Source: PWQG01 sp051747985
GTDB lineage: Bacteria > Pseudomonadota > Gammaproteobacteria > Pseudomonadales > Pseudohongiellaceae
DNA: 24,537 nucleotides
Assembly (NCBI GenBank): GCA_051747985.1
Contig: JBNJGU010000019.1
Coordinates: 1-24,537 of the forward strand
Direction of reading: 5' to 3'
The position numbers and the translations under genes were made by a program. Positions 7,659-13,716 of this stretch are shown here, one piece after another; positions within the stretch are counted from its first letter, which is position 1, and the number at the start of each line of letters is the position of its first letter. Under the pieces are notes generated by a model. The model saw only the letters and a list, made by a program, of their open reading frames with translations. It ran no database searches and had not been told where the DNA came from.

Positions 7659-8765
7659 CTACGGATACCAGGAAAAGGTATTGCTGTCAGCGGTGAGGAG
7701 TCGGACCAGCCTGGGCTGAATGAAAATTCGTTCTCTGCCAACCGGCTTCTCGGTCAGAACATCAATGTCGGCAAGCTTCTTGAGATACTCGGACGCTGTT
7801 TGCCGCTTCGCAATACCGGCGTCCACGAGATTACCAATCCGGCAGTAGGGTTGCTGGAACAGAACATCAATCAGTTCACGACTGTAGATTTTCGGCAAAC
7901 GCTCTCGCACATGATCGGCTGTGTGATCAGCGAGGTTGCGGATACTGACAATTTTCTGTGTCGTCCATTGCGCAGTGGTCTCTACCGCGTCCAACATGTA
8001 TAGAATCCATGACTCCCATGCCTGTTCCCGGGTGACGGCAAGCAGACTACTGTAATATCGCTCCTTGTTGGCAATAATGAAACGGCTCAGATACAGGATT
8101 GGCAGGTTGAGCAAATCCTCCTGTACCAGGTACAGAATATTCAGAATGCGGCCGGTACGACCATTGCCATCGGTAAACGGATGTATCGCCTCGAACTGGT
8201 AATGCATCACTGCCATGCGAACCAATGGGTCAATATCGGGTTGGTCGTGAAGTGCCTTTTCCCAATTACTCAAAAGATCCCGCAGAATCTTCTCTCCCTG
8301 GGGTGGCGTATAGATTACGTCGCCGGTTCTGTCGTTGGCCAGTGTGGTACCGGGCACTTTACGCACCGTCATATCAATACCTTTGATCTGACTGCAGATG
8401 GATTCGGCCATATTGGTATTGATGGGACGTCTGGTCAGGGTTTGCCACCCTTCGTACAAAGCTTTCCGATAGCGCAGGGCTTCCTTCGTGGCAGCGTCCG
8501 CGCGTGCCTGATCGCCATCAGCAAACTGCAAGAGTGCGTCCGTTGTGGTGACGATATTCTCGATTTCGGAGCTGTCCTTCGCCTCGAGGAGAGGCAGAGT
8601 ATTGATCAGCATTGCCTGATTGGGTATAAGCTCAGCTGCCTGCTTGAGCTCGGCAAGTGCTGCCCTGGCGTCAATACAGCGCTTCAACACCGCCTTTGTC
8701 TCCAGCTCCTGGGCTGGGGGCAGTAGTGGGAGGTCGTTGAATGGCTTTGCCGGATTCCAGGTCAT
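7659..8765 (-). CDS. Fic-domain protein (probable AMP-transferase) with winged helix
   Basis: Fic enzymes usually transfer AMP from ATP to Ser/Thr/Tyr of target proteins. The 368 residues carry a perfect active-site loop HPFTDGNGRTGR (195-206; catalytic His195). They also carry an inhibitory-helix motif S65-S-E-I-E69-N, matching [S/T]xxxE[G/N] N-terminal to the Fic core, so this is a self-inhibited class II Fic protein with no separate antitoxin. The region about 290-368 reads as a winged helix (IGNLVDAGIAKRQTASEYLK), as in the COG3177 family. Together with the TGTCGA repeats upstream, this suggests it binds its own promoter (inference). The ATG at 8765 has no clear Shine-Dalgarno. Local base composition is less GC-rich than its neighbours, which fits horizontal acquisition. 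It stands alone with no partner gene. Confidence 0.92.
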   Translation of the reverse strand: MTWNPAKPFNDLPLLPPAQELETKAVLKRCIDARAALAELKQAAELIPNQAMLINTLPLLEAKDSSEIENIVTTTDALLQFADGDQARADAATKEALRYRKALYEGWQTLTRRPINTNMAESICSQIKGIDMTVRKVPGTTLANDRTGDVIYTPPQGEKILRDLLSNWEKALHDQPDIDPLVRMAVMHYQFEAIHPFTDGNGRTGRILNILYLVQEDLLNLPILYLSRFIIANKERYYSSLLAVTREQAWESWILYMLDAVETTAQWTTQKIVSIRNLADHTADHVRERLPKIYSRELIDVLFQQPYCRIGNLVDAGIAKRQTASEYLKKLADIDVLTEKPVGRERIFIQPRLVRLLTADSNTFSWYP

Positions 8766-8787
8766 ATGTTCACAAAAACGATTTTCT

Positions 8788-8865
8788 TCGACATTTATGC
8801 AGGGTATGTCGATTGAATCGACACGTCAACTTGATATGTCGAAATAATTTAATTTTATCGACATA
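8788..8865. promoter_or_regulatory. Cluster of five TGTCGA/TCGACA half-sites upstream of fic
   Basis: The hexamer TGTCGA or its complement occurs at 8788, 8807, 8818, 8837 and 8858 (first bases). The pair at 8807-8823 forms a perfect 17-bp palindrome TGTCGATTGAATCGACA. The pair at 8835-8865 forms TATGTCGA...TCGACATA arms around an AT-only 15-bp spacer. Spacings of 19, 11, 19 and 21 bp are close to whole or double DNA turns, so most sites face a similar side of the helix. It reads as a multi-site operator for a dimeric regulator, possibly the Fic protein's own winged helix. The surrounding bases are strikingly AT-rich for this genome. Confidence 0.7.
8801..8829 (-). promoter_or_regulatory. Candidate fic promoter with operator in its spacer
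   Basis: On the minus strand a good -35, TTGACG (8829-8824), is followed after exactly 17 bases by TACCCT (8806-8801), a weak -10 with 3 of 6 matches. The 17-base spacer is precisely the perfect TGTCGA palindrome, so a protein bound there would block RNA polymerase. Transcription would start near 8795, about 30 bases before the fic ATG. The weak -10 is the doubtful part of this assignment. Confidence 0.5.
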
Positions 8866-8920
8866 ATTCCTTCACTGACTTGTCTGCCATTTCACGACAC
8901 CAGGAATCCGGCGCGATACC

Positions 8921-9187
8921 TCAATGCCGATGCGGTCGTAACCGGACGCCGGATCCCAGCCAGGCGTGGAAATCGCGCTGCAGGCCGTCAACACCGCCGG
9001 GATAGAAACGCGCCAGCCATTGCCGATGATCGGGAGCCTGGCAATAGGCATCCGCCTTCATCTGCATCAGCGCGGTGATCGCCTGCCGGCCTTCGTCCGA
9101 ATCCAGCAGAAACCAGGTCAGCGCCCAGCCCAGCGCGTAGTGCGCGTCGCTGTTGCGGCCGTACCACTGCTCCGCGCCCAGCCCGCG
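8921..9187 (-). pseudogene. C-terminal remnant of a DUF1570-like protein
   Basis: The minus strand from about 9187 down to the TGA at 8923-8921 encodes about 88 coherent residues: WYGRNSDAHYALGWALTWFL, then LDSDEGRQAITALMQMKADA, and near the end FYPGGVDGLQRDFHAWL. The pattern (a YAxGWALxxFLL helix, then a FxxxFPGGxxxLxxxWxxW-like end) is that of the C-terminus of DUF1570-type, gluzincin-like proteins. There is no start codon or upstream part: before 9187 the frame soon loses sense and meets a stop. The zinc-binding part, which lies N-terminal in that family, is gone. The family assignment rests on pattern memory and is moderate; that this is a broken gene is more secure. Confidence 0.55.
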
Positions 9188-9340
9188 ATTATCGCATCGG
9201 CGGTGCGAACGGGACTTGCGTCAGTTCACGAACTGGCAAGAAGCGCCGGCACTGTCGGGGCGCTCCGAGTTGTTCTACAATCGAAACCGGCTTTGTAATG
9301 CGCTGGACTCTGTCCGGCCCGACTTCCGGGGAGGTATCCA

Positions 9341-9676
9341 TTGGCGTTCGTCATCCTGATCGCTGTCATGGTCGTGCTGATGACGCTCGCCGTGATGCTC
9401 CTGGCCCGCAGGGATGGAGCCCGCACGGCGGGTTTTGGTCGCACGCTGCTCGCCGTTTCACTGCAGGCCGCACTGTTTTTCCTGACACGTGAGTTTGTAC
9501 CAGGGCTGACCGTACCGGCGCTGGTCGCAGTGCTGGCGGGTTCGGTGATCTATACACTCCTGCTGGGCATGGCCTTTCTCAAGGGGCTGCAGATCGGCGT
9601 GATCGCGGCGATCCTGGCTGTCGCGGGGTTTGTGGCCATCGGCAGAATACTGGCGTCGGGCGTGATTCCCCTCTAA
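9341..9676 (+). CDS. Small four-helix membrane protein, unknown function
   Basis: Hypothetical inner-membrane protein of 111 residues with four predicted hydrophobic helices at about 2-22, 34-50, 56-78 and 82-104, and basic loops (ARRDGARTAGFGR). It starts with TTG at 9341; the choice is supported by a strong GGGGAGG six bases upstream and by the absence of another coherent start. No family motif is recognised. It is flanked by two gene remnants (DUF1570-like upstream, a serine-hydrolase fragment downstream) and has no operon partner. Confidence 0.65.
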   Translation: MAFVILIAVMVVLMTLAVMLLARRDGARTAGFGRTLLAVSLQAALFFLTREFVPGLTVPALVAVLAGSVIYTLLLGMAFLKGLQIGVIAAILAVAGFVAIGRILASGVIPL

Positions 9677-9709
9677 TCATGAGTACGACACGAAAGCCCT
9701 AACCGGAGG

Positions 9710-9762
9710 ATTCCATCGATGATTTCATGTCCCACAATCACGTGGGCGGTCTGCTGGTGCTG
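9710..9762 (+). pseudogene. Fragment of a second serine-hydrolase gene
   Basis: These 53 bases match 13979-14031, inside the intact serine hydrolase at 13717-14883, and encode the same residues S-I-D-D-F-M-S-H-N-H-V-G-G-L-L-V-L. Over the 17 codons there are four differences (ATC/ATT, GAT/GAC, CAC/CAT, GGT/GGC). All are third-base C/T changes that leave the protein unchanged. Similarity stops abruptly at both ends. The bias to synonymous change means the source gene diverged under selection before this piece was stranded, so it is a relic of a paralogue or homologue and not a recent copy. Confidence 0.75.
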
Positions 9763-9831
9763 GATGTGGCTGTACCTGGACACCGGCGATGCGGGCCGGG
9801 GAAGGGCTTCCAACGGGTATTGCGCATCCGC

Positions 9832-10458
9832 TCAGGACCGGTGACCCAGCCGTATCCGTTCGGCCGAACCCTCGCCATGCCGCCCGTGCCGCTCGATCAA
9901 TCCCTGCTTCTGTAGACGTGACAGGCTGCGGTAGACCGCTTCGCGGGTCAGTCCCAGCTCCTCGGAAATGGCGGTCCACGGACGGTCCAGGACGACGTCC
10001 ATATGTTCGGCGTCCGCCTTGCGGCGCAGCCAGGTCAGCAGGCGTTCATCGGCGGAGCGGATGTCGCGAAGACTCAGCATGGCCCGCAGCTCGCGTACCT
10101 GACCGGCAAACAACCGGCTCAGCGCCACGCCCAGCGCCGCGTCGGACTGCAGCCGGCGCATCAGCGTATCCGCATCCAGACAGATCACGACGGAATCCAC
10201 CTCGGCCTGTGCATGACAGTGGTAGTGGGAGGCAAACAAGGCAGCCTCCGCAAAGGTCTCGCCCTCACGGGCCACATGCAACGTGACGGCGGAACCGTCG
10301 GCCAGATCACGGAACAGCTGTACGCGACCACTCACCACGGCATAGATGGCCTGGGCCGGTTCCCGCTGTCGGAACAGGTATTTCCCACGCTCCAGCGCAC
10401 GGCGCTGCCGGGCCGGCTCGGGAAGGACGTCGATGAAGGGCTGCAGTGATTTGATCAT
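9832..10458 (-). CDS. Crp/Fnr-family regulator next to a His-rich secreted protein
   Basis: Transcription factor of 208 residues with a beta-roll sensor domain (about 10-110), a dimer helix and a winged HTH (about 135-195; TAISEELGLTREAVYRSLSR). It lacks FNR's cysteine cluster. A His/Cys cluster H78-Y-H80-C81-H82 sits in the beta-roll where CRP holds its ligand pocket, so metal sensing is possible. The recognition helix (TREAVYRSL) differs from FNR's, matching the non-FNR operator ATATGAT-N4-ATCATAT at 10457-10474. The ATG at 10458 overlaps that operator and has no Shine-Dalgarno; an in-frame TTG at 10479 is an alternative start. Divergent from the His-rich protein gene at 10544, which is its likely target. 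Confidence 0.85.
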   Translation of the reverse strand: MIKSLQPFIDVLPEPARQRRALERGKYLFRQREPAQAIYAVVSGRVQLFRDLADGSAVTLHVAREGETFAEAALFASHYHCHAQAEVDSVVICLDADTLMRRLQSDAALGVALSRLFAGQVRELRAMLSLRDIRSADERLLTWLRRKADAEHMDVVLDRPWTAISEELGLTREAVYRSLSRLQKQGLIERHGRHGEGSAERIRLGHRS

Positions 10459-10501
10459 ATGATCGAAATCATATAACAAGGCGCTTACGGGCGGCTAGAC
10501 T
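10457..10501 (+). promoter_or_regulatory. Crp/Fnr-type operator and promoter of the His-rich protein gene
   Basis: ATATGAT-CGAA-ATCATAT (10457-10474) is a perfect 18-bp dyad with a Crp/Fnr-style 4-bp centre at 10465.5. A -10-like TAGACT lies at 10496-10501, with no -35 at the right distance. With a start of transcription near 10507, the dyad is centred at about -41.5/-42.5, the standard class II activation position. On the other side it overlaps the regulator's own start codon, so binding should also repress the regulator. Confidence 0.65.
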
Positions 10502-10503
10502 TG

Positions 10504-10535
10504 TCCGTACAGTTACCATTGAACTGATGTACGGA
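10504..10535 (+). promoter_or_regulatory. Inverted repeat covering the Shine-Dalgarno of the His-rich protein gene
   Basis: TCCGTAC (10504-10510) pairs with GTACGGA (10529-10535); inside it AGTT (10511-10514) can pair with AACT (10522-10525), leaving a 7-base loop and a 3-base bulge. The 3' arm contains the GGA of the Shine-Dalgarno GGAGG (10533-10537) that serves the ATG at 10544. If the transcript starts at or before about 10504 the hairpin could limit translation. It could equally be a second DNA operator. Confidence 0.45.
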
Positions 10536-10543
10536 GGTACACA

Positions 10544-11173
10544 ATGCAGAAACCGGATAGCAAAACGCTCGCGGCACTCCTGCTGAGCGGCCTGCTCGCG
10601 CCGTCACTGACTCTGGCCCAGCACGATCAGCACAGCGGGCAGGAAACGGATCACAGTGCGCACACCATGGATCATGGTGGTCACGCCATGGATCACGGCG
10701 CTGATGATGCGGAAACAGCGACCGGACCCACTGAAGCCGGCCAGGATGCCTTCGCGGCCATCCAGGAGGTCGTCGCCATTCTGGAAGCCGATCCCGACAC
10801 CGACTGGTCACGGGTGGACATCGATGTGCTACGCGATCACCTGATCGACATGCACCTGGTGACCCTGTACGCCGGGGTCGAAAAAGAGGCCGTCGACGGG
10901 GGCGCGCGTTACCAGGTGACCGGCGAGGGCGAGACGGTCGGTGCGATCCAGCGCATGGTCACCGCCCATGCCCGGCAGATGAGCGGCGATACCGACTGGA
11001 CGGCCACGACCACGGAGCGGGATGACGGCGTGGAATTGACCGTGACCGCCGACGCCACGGCTGAAGTGGCAAAGATCCGTGGCCTCGGGTTCGCGGGGTT
11101 CATGGCGCTCGGTGATCACCACCAGCCGCATCACCTGATGATGGCCACGGGTGGCTCGGTTCATCAGCATTGA
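10544..11173 (+). CDS. Secreted His-rich protein, probable metal (copper) binder
   Basis: A 209-residue exported protein. Residues 1-25 form a Sec signal peptide (LAALLLSGLLAPSLTLA). The mature N-terminus is rich in His and Met (HDQHSGQETDHSAH, then two copies of HxMDHG), resembling copper-binding segments of CopA/PcoA-type and similar periplasmic proteins. A globular part (about 65-200) follows, with DIDVLRDHLIDMHLVTLYAG and a final GDHHQPHHLMMATGG, also His/Met-rich. I do not know a named domain for the globular part. ATG with GGAGG six bases upstream. It is divergent from a Crp/Fnr regulator that carries a His/Cys cluster, and the operator between them is spaced for activation. A periplasmic metal-handling role is an inference; the residues and export signal are directly visible. 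Confidence 0.82.
   Translation: MQKPDSKTLAALLLSGLLAPSLTLAQHDQHSGQETDHSAHTMDHGGHAMDHGADDAETATGPTEAGQDAFAAIQEVVAILEADPDTDWSRVDIDVLRDHLIDMHLVTLYAGVEKEAVDGGARYQVTGEGETVGAIQRMVTAHARQMSGDTDWTATTTERDDGVELTVTADATAEVAKIRGLGFAGFMALGDHHQPHHLMMATGGSVHQH
10661..10702 (+). repeat. Two tandem 21-bp repeats coding HxMDHG(G/A)
   Basis: Two adjacent 21-base units encode H-T-M-D-H-G-G and H-A-M-D-H-G-A. They differ mostly at third codon positions, so the amino-acid pattern is kept. This is the His/Met metal-binding-like segment of the secreted protein at 10544-11173. Confidence 0.7.
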
Positions 11174-11413
11174 TGGAGCACAACCATTGACGGCCACGGC
11201 GGAGCCGCAATGCTGGTTACGGGTAGGGAGCTTCCATTCGGGATACGGGTGAAGGTGACGAACCAGGCCAATGGCGAGACGGTGATCGTGAAGGTCAATG
11301 ACGGAGGGCCTTTCATCAATGGTAGAATCATTGATCTGACCTGCTCTGCGTTCAGCCGTATCGCGGATGCCAGTGTCGGGGTCATCGAGGTCGAGATTGA
11401 AGTCATTCCGTAG
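11174..11413 (+). pseudogene. RlpA-like double-psi beta-barrel remnant
   Basis: The frame gives ELPFGIRVKVTNQANGETVI, then VKVNDGGPFINGRIIDLTCS and a closing VGVIEVEIEVIP. This is the C-terminal two-thirds of the RlpA double-psi beta-barrel (family pattern LPFGTRVRVTN...VxVNDRGPF...GRIIDLS). RlpA acts on peptidoglycan at the septum. The N-terminal part of the domain (ASWYG...TASGE) and the signal peptide are missing, and NDRGPF has become NDGGPF. The frame is the same as that of the His-rich gene and is separated from it only by that gene's TGA at 11171-11173. A 67-residue product could start at the ATG at 11210, which has GGAG five bases upstream, but it would lack an export signal. Most likely a truncated gene. 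Confidence 0.65.
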
Positions 11414-11461
11414 GTATCCGGAATGGTGAAAAAACATAACAACAACACATGGAGTCCCGTC

Positions 11462-12775
11462 ATGCGATCTGCCTACCGAACACCCGCGCTCAATCAACTG
11501 CTCTGCCTGTCATTTATCGCCGTCCTGGTGGGGCCTGCTCATGCGGACTCCTGGCCGCAACAGGAAGCCAGCGCCGGGGCCGCCGGTTTCACGAAAGAGG
11601 GCATCGACCAACTGGACGCCGCCATGCGCGAGACCGTCGCCAACCAGGACGTGGCCGGCATGGTGTGGATGCTGGGCAGGGACGGTGAGATCGCCACCTA
11701 TGAGGCGGCCGGCCTGGCCCGGGTCGATGACCAGGCGCCGATGCGCAAGGATTCCCTGTTCCGTATCTATTCCATGAGCAAGCCGGTGACGGGCGTGGCG
11801 ATGATGATGCTCTGGGAAGAGGGCCTGTGGGACTTTGATGATCCGATCAGTAAGTTCGTCCCGCAGTTCAGCGATCTGCAGGTGCTGGGCAGCTACGATG
11901 ATGATGGCAACGTGGAACTGGAAGCGCTCGAGCGCCAGCCCACCATGCGGGAGTTGATGAGCAACACCGCCGGGTTCGCCTATGGCCTGTTTGGAGATGA
12001 TCCGGCCAATACGGCGTTTCGGGAGCAGGGAGTGCTGGCCTCCAGCGACCTGGACGAGCTGATCGAAAAGGTGGCCGGCATTCCGCTGCTGGCCCAGCCC
12101 GGCGAGCAGTGGTATTACTCCATCGGCATGGATATCCAGGGCTATATCGTGGAACAGCTCACCGGCATGCGCTTCGGCGAATATCTGCGCCAGCATCTGT
12201 TCGAGCCTCTGGACATGATGGATACCCGTTTCCACGTACTGCCGGAAGATCGCGAGCGCTTTGCCGAAGTGCACTACTGGGACAGCGAAACGGAAAGCCT
12301 GGCCCAGCAACCCCATCGTACCGATCGGCCCGGCTATCTGGATCCCGACCGCCTCGAATCCGGTGGCGGTGGCCTGGTGTCGTCCACCCACGACTATGCC
12401 CGCTTCATTCAGATGCTGGTCAACGAGGGTGAGCTGGACGGAACGCGCATTCTGGCGCCGGAATCGGTGCGCATCATGCGGACCGACAGTCTGACCGGCG
12501 ACGAAGACATGACCTATGGCATCGGCGGTCCCGGTCAGCCGGGGCAGGGCTGGGGCGTGGACATGGCCGTGACCTACGACCCGGAGGCGGCAGGTTCCCC
12601 ACAAGGCCCGGGCACCTACTATTGGGCAGGCGCCGCCGGTACCTCGTTCTGGATTGATCCGGTCAATGACATATTCTGGCTGTCCATGATCCAGGCCCAG
12701 GGCCCGAGGCGGCCCGGCGCCGCGAATACGGGTGTGGTGGCCAGGGACATCATCTACCAAAGTCTGGATGACTGA
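11462..12775 (+). CDS. Exported beta-lactamase-fold serine hydrolase (class C/EstB-like)
   Basis: Member of the beta-lactamase/PBP4-type serine hydrolase family, probably an esterase or peptidase acting in the periplasm. The product has 437 residues. A signal peptide (LLCLSFIAVLVGPAHA, cut near residue 28) precedes the catalytic domain. The SxxK motif is S104-M-S-K107 in FRIYSMSKPVTG. The second motif is Y219-S in QWYYSIGMD, lacking the Asn of the classical YxN. Near the C-terminus WAGAAGTSFWIDP stands where KTG/HxG would be. These variants are typical of EstB-like esterases, so true beta-lactamase activity is unlikely. The frame is open from a GTG at 11423, but the ATG at 11462 has GGAG seven bases upstream and begins a proper signal peptide. 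It follows the RlpA-like remnant and is followed closely by the gene at 12791. Confidence 0.88.
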   Translation: MRSAYRTPALNQLLCLSFIAVLVGPAHADSWPQQEASAGAAGFTKEGIDQLDAAMRETVANQDVAGMVWMLGRDGEIATYEAAGLARVDDQAPMRKDSLFRIYSMSKPVTGVAMMMLWEEGLWDFDDPISKFVPQFSDLQVLGSYDDDGNVELEALERQPTMRELMSNTAGFAYGLFGDDPANTAFREQGVLASSDLDELIEKVAGIPLLAQPGEQWYYSIGMDIQGYIVEQLTGMRFGEYLRQHLFEPLDMMDTRFHVLPEDRERFAEVHYWDSETESLAQQPHRTDRPGYLDPDRLESGGGGLVSSTHDYARFIQMLVNEGELDGTRILAPESVRIMRTDSLTGDEDMTYGIGGPGQPGQGWGVDMAVTYDPEAAGSPQGPGTYYWAGAAGTSFWIDPVNDIFWLSMIQAQGPRRPGAANTGVVARDIIYQSLDD

Positions 12776-12790
12776 GCAGAGAAGCCGCCC

Positions 12791-13243
12791 ATGGAAATGA
12801 AGATTCCCCCGGCTGCCGTGGTCGCGGTGTTTGCCGCTGCCATGTGGCTCATTGCACCGATATTTCCGGCATTCGGGTTTCCACTTCCCGTGCGTCAACT
12901 GCTATCGCTGATTGTTGCTGTAATGGGAGTCGCGGTCGTAGTGGCCGGTATCGCTTCTTTCAGAAAAACACACACCACCATCAATCCCATGAGACCGGAG
13001 AGTGCCAGTGCGCTTGTCGAGTCCGGGCTATACAGCTTCACCCGCAATCCGATGTATCTTGGCTTTCTGTTGATTCTTGCGGGCTGGGCCGTGTTTCTGG
13101 CCAACGCATTGTCCGCGCTGCTGTTGGCCGGATTCGTGCTGTACATGAACCGCTTTCAGATCATCCCGGAAGAAAGGGCGCTCCTTGAGCGCTTCGGAGA
13201 TGCCTTTTCTGCCTATTCAGAAAGGGTCAGGCGATGGCTATAG
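12791..13243 (+). CDS. Isoprenylcysteine methyltransferase-family membrane protein
   Basis: Integral membrane protein of 150 residues from the ICMT/PEMT-like group, which uses S-adenosylmethionine; bacterial substrates are mostly unknown. Four hydrophobic helices, at about 8-28, 35-55, 88-105 and 107-125. The conserved part reads VESGLYSFTRNPMYLGFLLI, with the R-N-P-M-Y-L-G signature, then a C-terminal PEERALLERFGDAFSAYSER, the usual E-E-x-x-L...FG...Y arrangement. It starts 15 bases after the hydrolase stop, so the two may be co-transcribed. No clear Shine-Dalgarno beyond a purine-rich AGAGAAG. Confidence 0.85.
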   Translation: MEMKIPPAAVVAVFAAAMWLIAPIFPAFGFPLPVRQLLSLIVAVMGVAVVVAGIASFRKTHTTINPMRPESASALVESGLYSFTRNPMYLGFLLILAGWAVFLANALSALLLAGFVLYMNRFQIIPEERALLERFGDAFSAYSERVRRWL

Positions 13244-13295
13244 GACACGAAGCCACCAGGTGCCACTTCGTGCAATCAGGGCGGTAGTAACGCTT

Positions 13296-13346
13296 GACGA
13301 TAATAAAGCGGCAGCGGAAGATGTTGAAATTGTTGATTATCATTAG
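13296..13346 (+). pseudogene. higB: 3' end of a lost HigB-type toxin gene
   Basis: The 16 codons before a TAG at 13344-13346 read D-D-N-K-A-A-A-E-D-V-E-I-V-D-Y-H. The end DVEIVDYH is the hallmark C-terminus of HigB/RelE-type toxins of this subgroup, and the stop-to-ATG spacing to the antitoxin (10 bases, with AGGAGG between) is the usual one. Further upstream the frame shows no HigB features such as the RIN(D/N)QWRICF strand, and it runs into the preceding methyltransferase gene. The toxin body has been deleted. Confidence 0.65.
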
Positions 13347-13356
13347 GAGGTAACTC

Positions 13357-13683
13357 ATGCGTACTATTGATGCTGTAACGCCTGGCGAGTTACTGAAGGA
13401 AGAGTTTCTTGACCCGATGGGTATCACCCAATATCGCCTGGCCAAGGAGATAGGGGTGCCCGCCCAGCGGATAGGTCAGATTGTTGCAGGAAAGCGCGCA
13501 ATAACCGCGGATACGGATCTGAGGCTTTGCCGATTTTTTGGTCTGACGAATGGCTATTGGTTGCGAGTTCAGGCCGCTTATGACACAGAAGTCACTGAAG
13601 ACGCTCTCGCTGAGCAGTTGAAGAGTATTCGCCCATGGGGCTCAGAGTCACACAATACCTCGAAGTACAAGGCGCCCGTCTGA
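13357..13683 (+). CDS. higA: HigA-type antitoxin, orphaned
   Basis: An XRE-family antitoxin of 108 residues that normally neutralises HigB and represses the operon. HTH at about 22-75: MGITQYRLAKEIGVPAQRIG, then QIVAGKRAITADTDLRLCRF, then FGLTNGYWLRVQAAYD. All are HigA signatures. AGGAGG lies just before the ATG. Only the last codons of the toxin gene remain upstream (13296-13346), so no intact partner exists here. The protein could still act as a repressor or neutralise toxins encoded elsewhere. Confidence 0.88.
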   Translation: MRTIDAVTPGELLKEEFLDPMGITQYRLAKEIGVPAQRIGQIVAGKRAITADTDLRLCRFFGLTNGYWLRVQAAYDTEVTEDALAEQLKSIRPWGSESHNTSKYKAPV

Positions 13684-13716
13684 GGCATAAGATAGCAGCC
13701 CCCGGAGGACTAGATA

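Noticed and set aside
9727..9915. 62-residue open frame starting MSHNHVGGLLVLD
   Set aside because: Only its first residues are meaningful, as part of the hydrolase fragment; the rest is shadow of the minus-strand Crp/Fnr gene and intergenic sequence.
11510..12898. Long open frame on the minus strand opposite the serine hydrolase
   Set aside because: It mirrors codon positions of the well-supported plus-strand gene, has no family features and no ribosome site. It is a product of GC-rich codon bias.
13331..13345. TTGATTATCATTA resembling an FNR half-site
   Set aside because: It is the coding sequence of the conserved HigB end I-V-D-Y-H, and the second half-site is a poor match.
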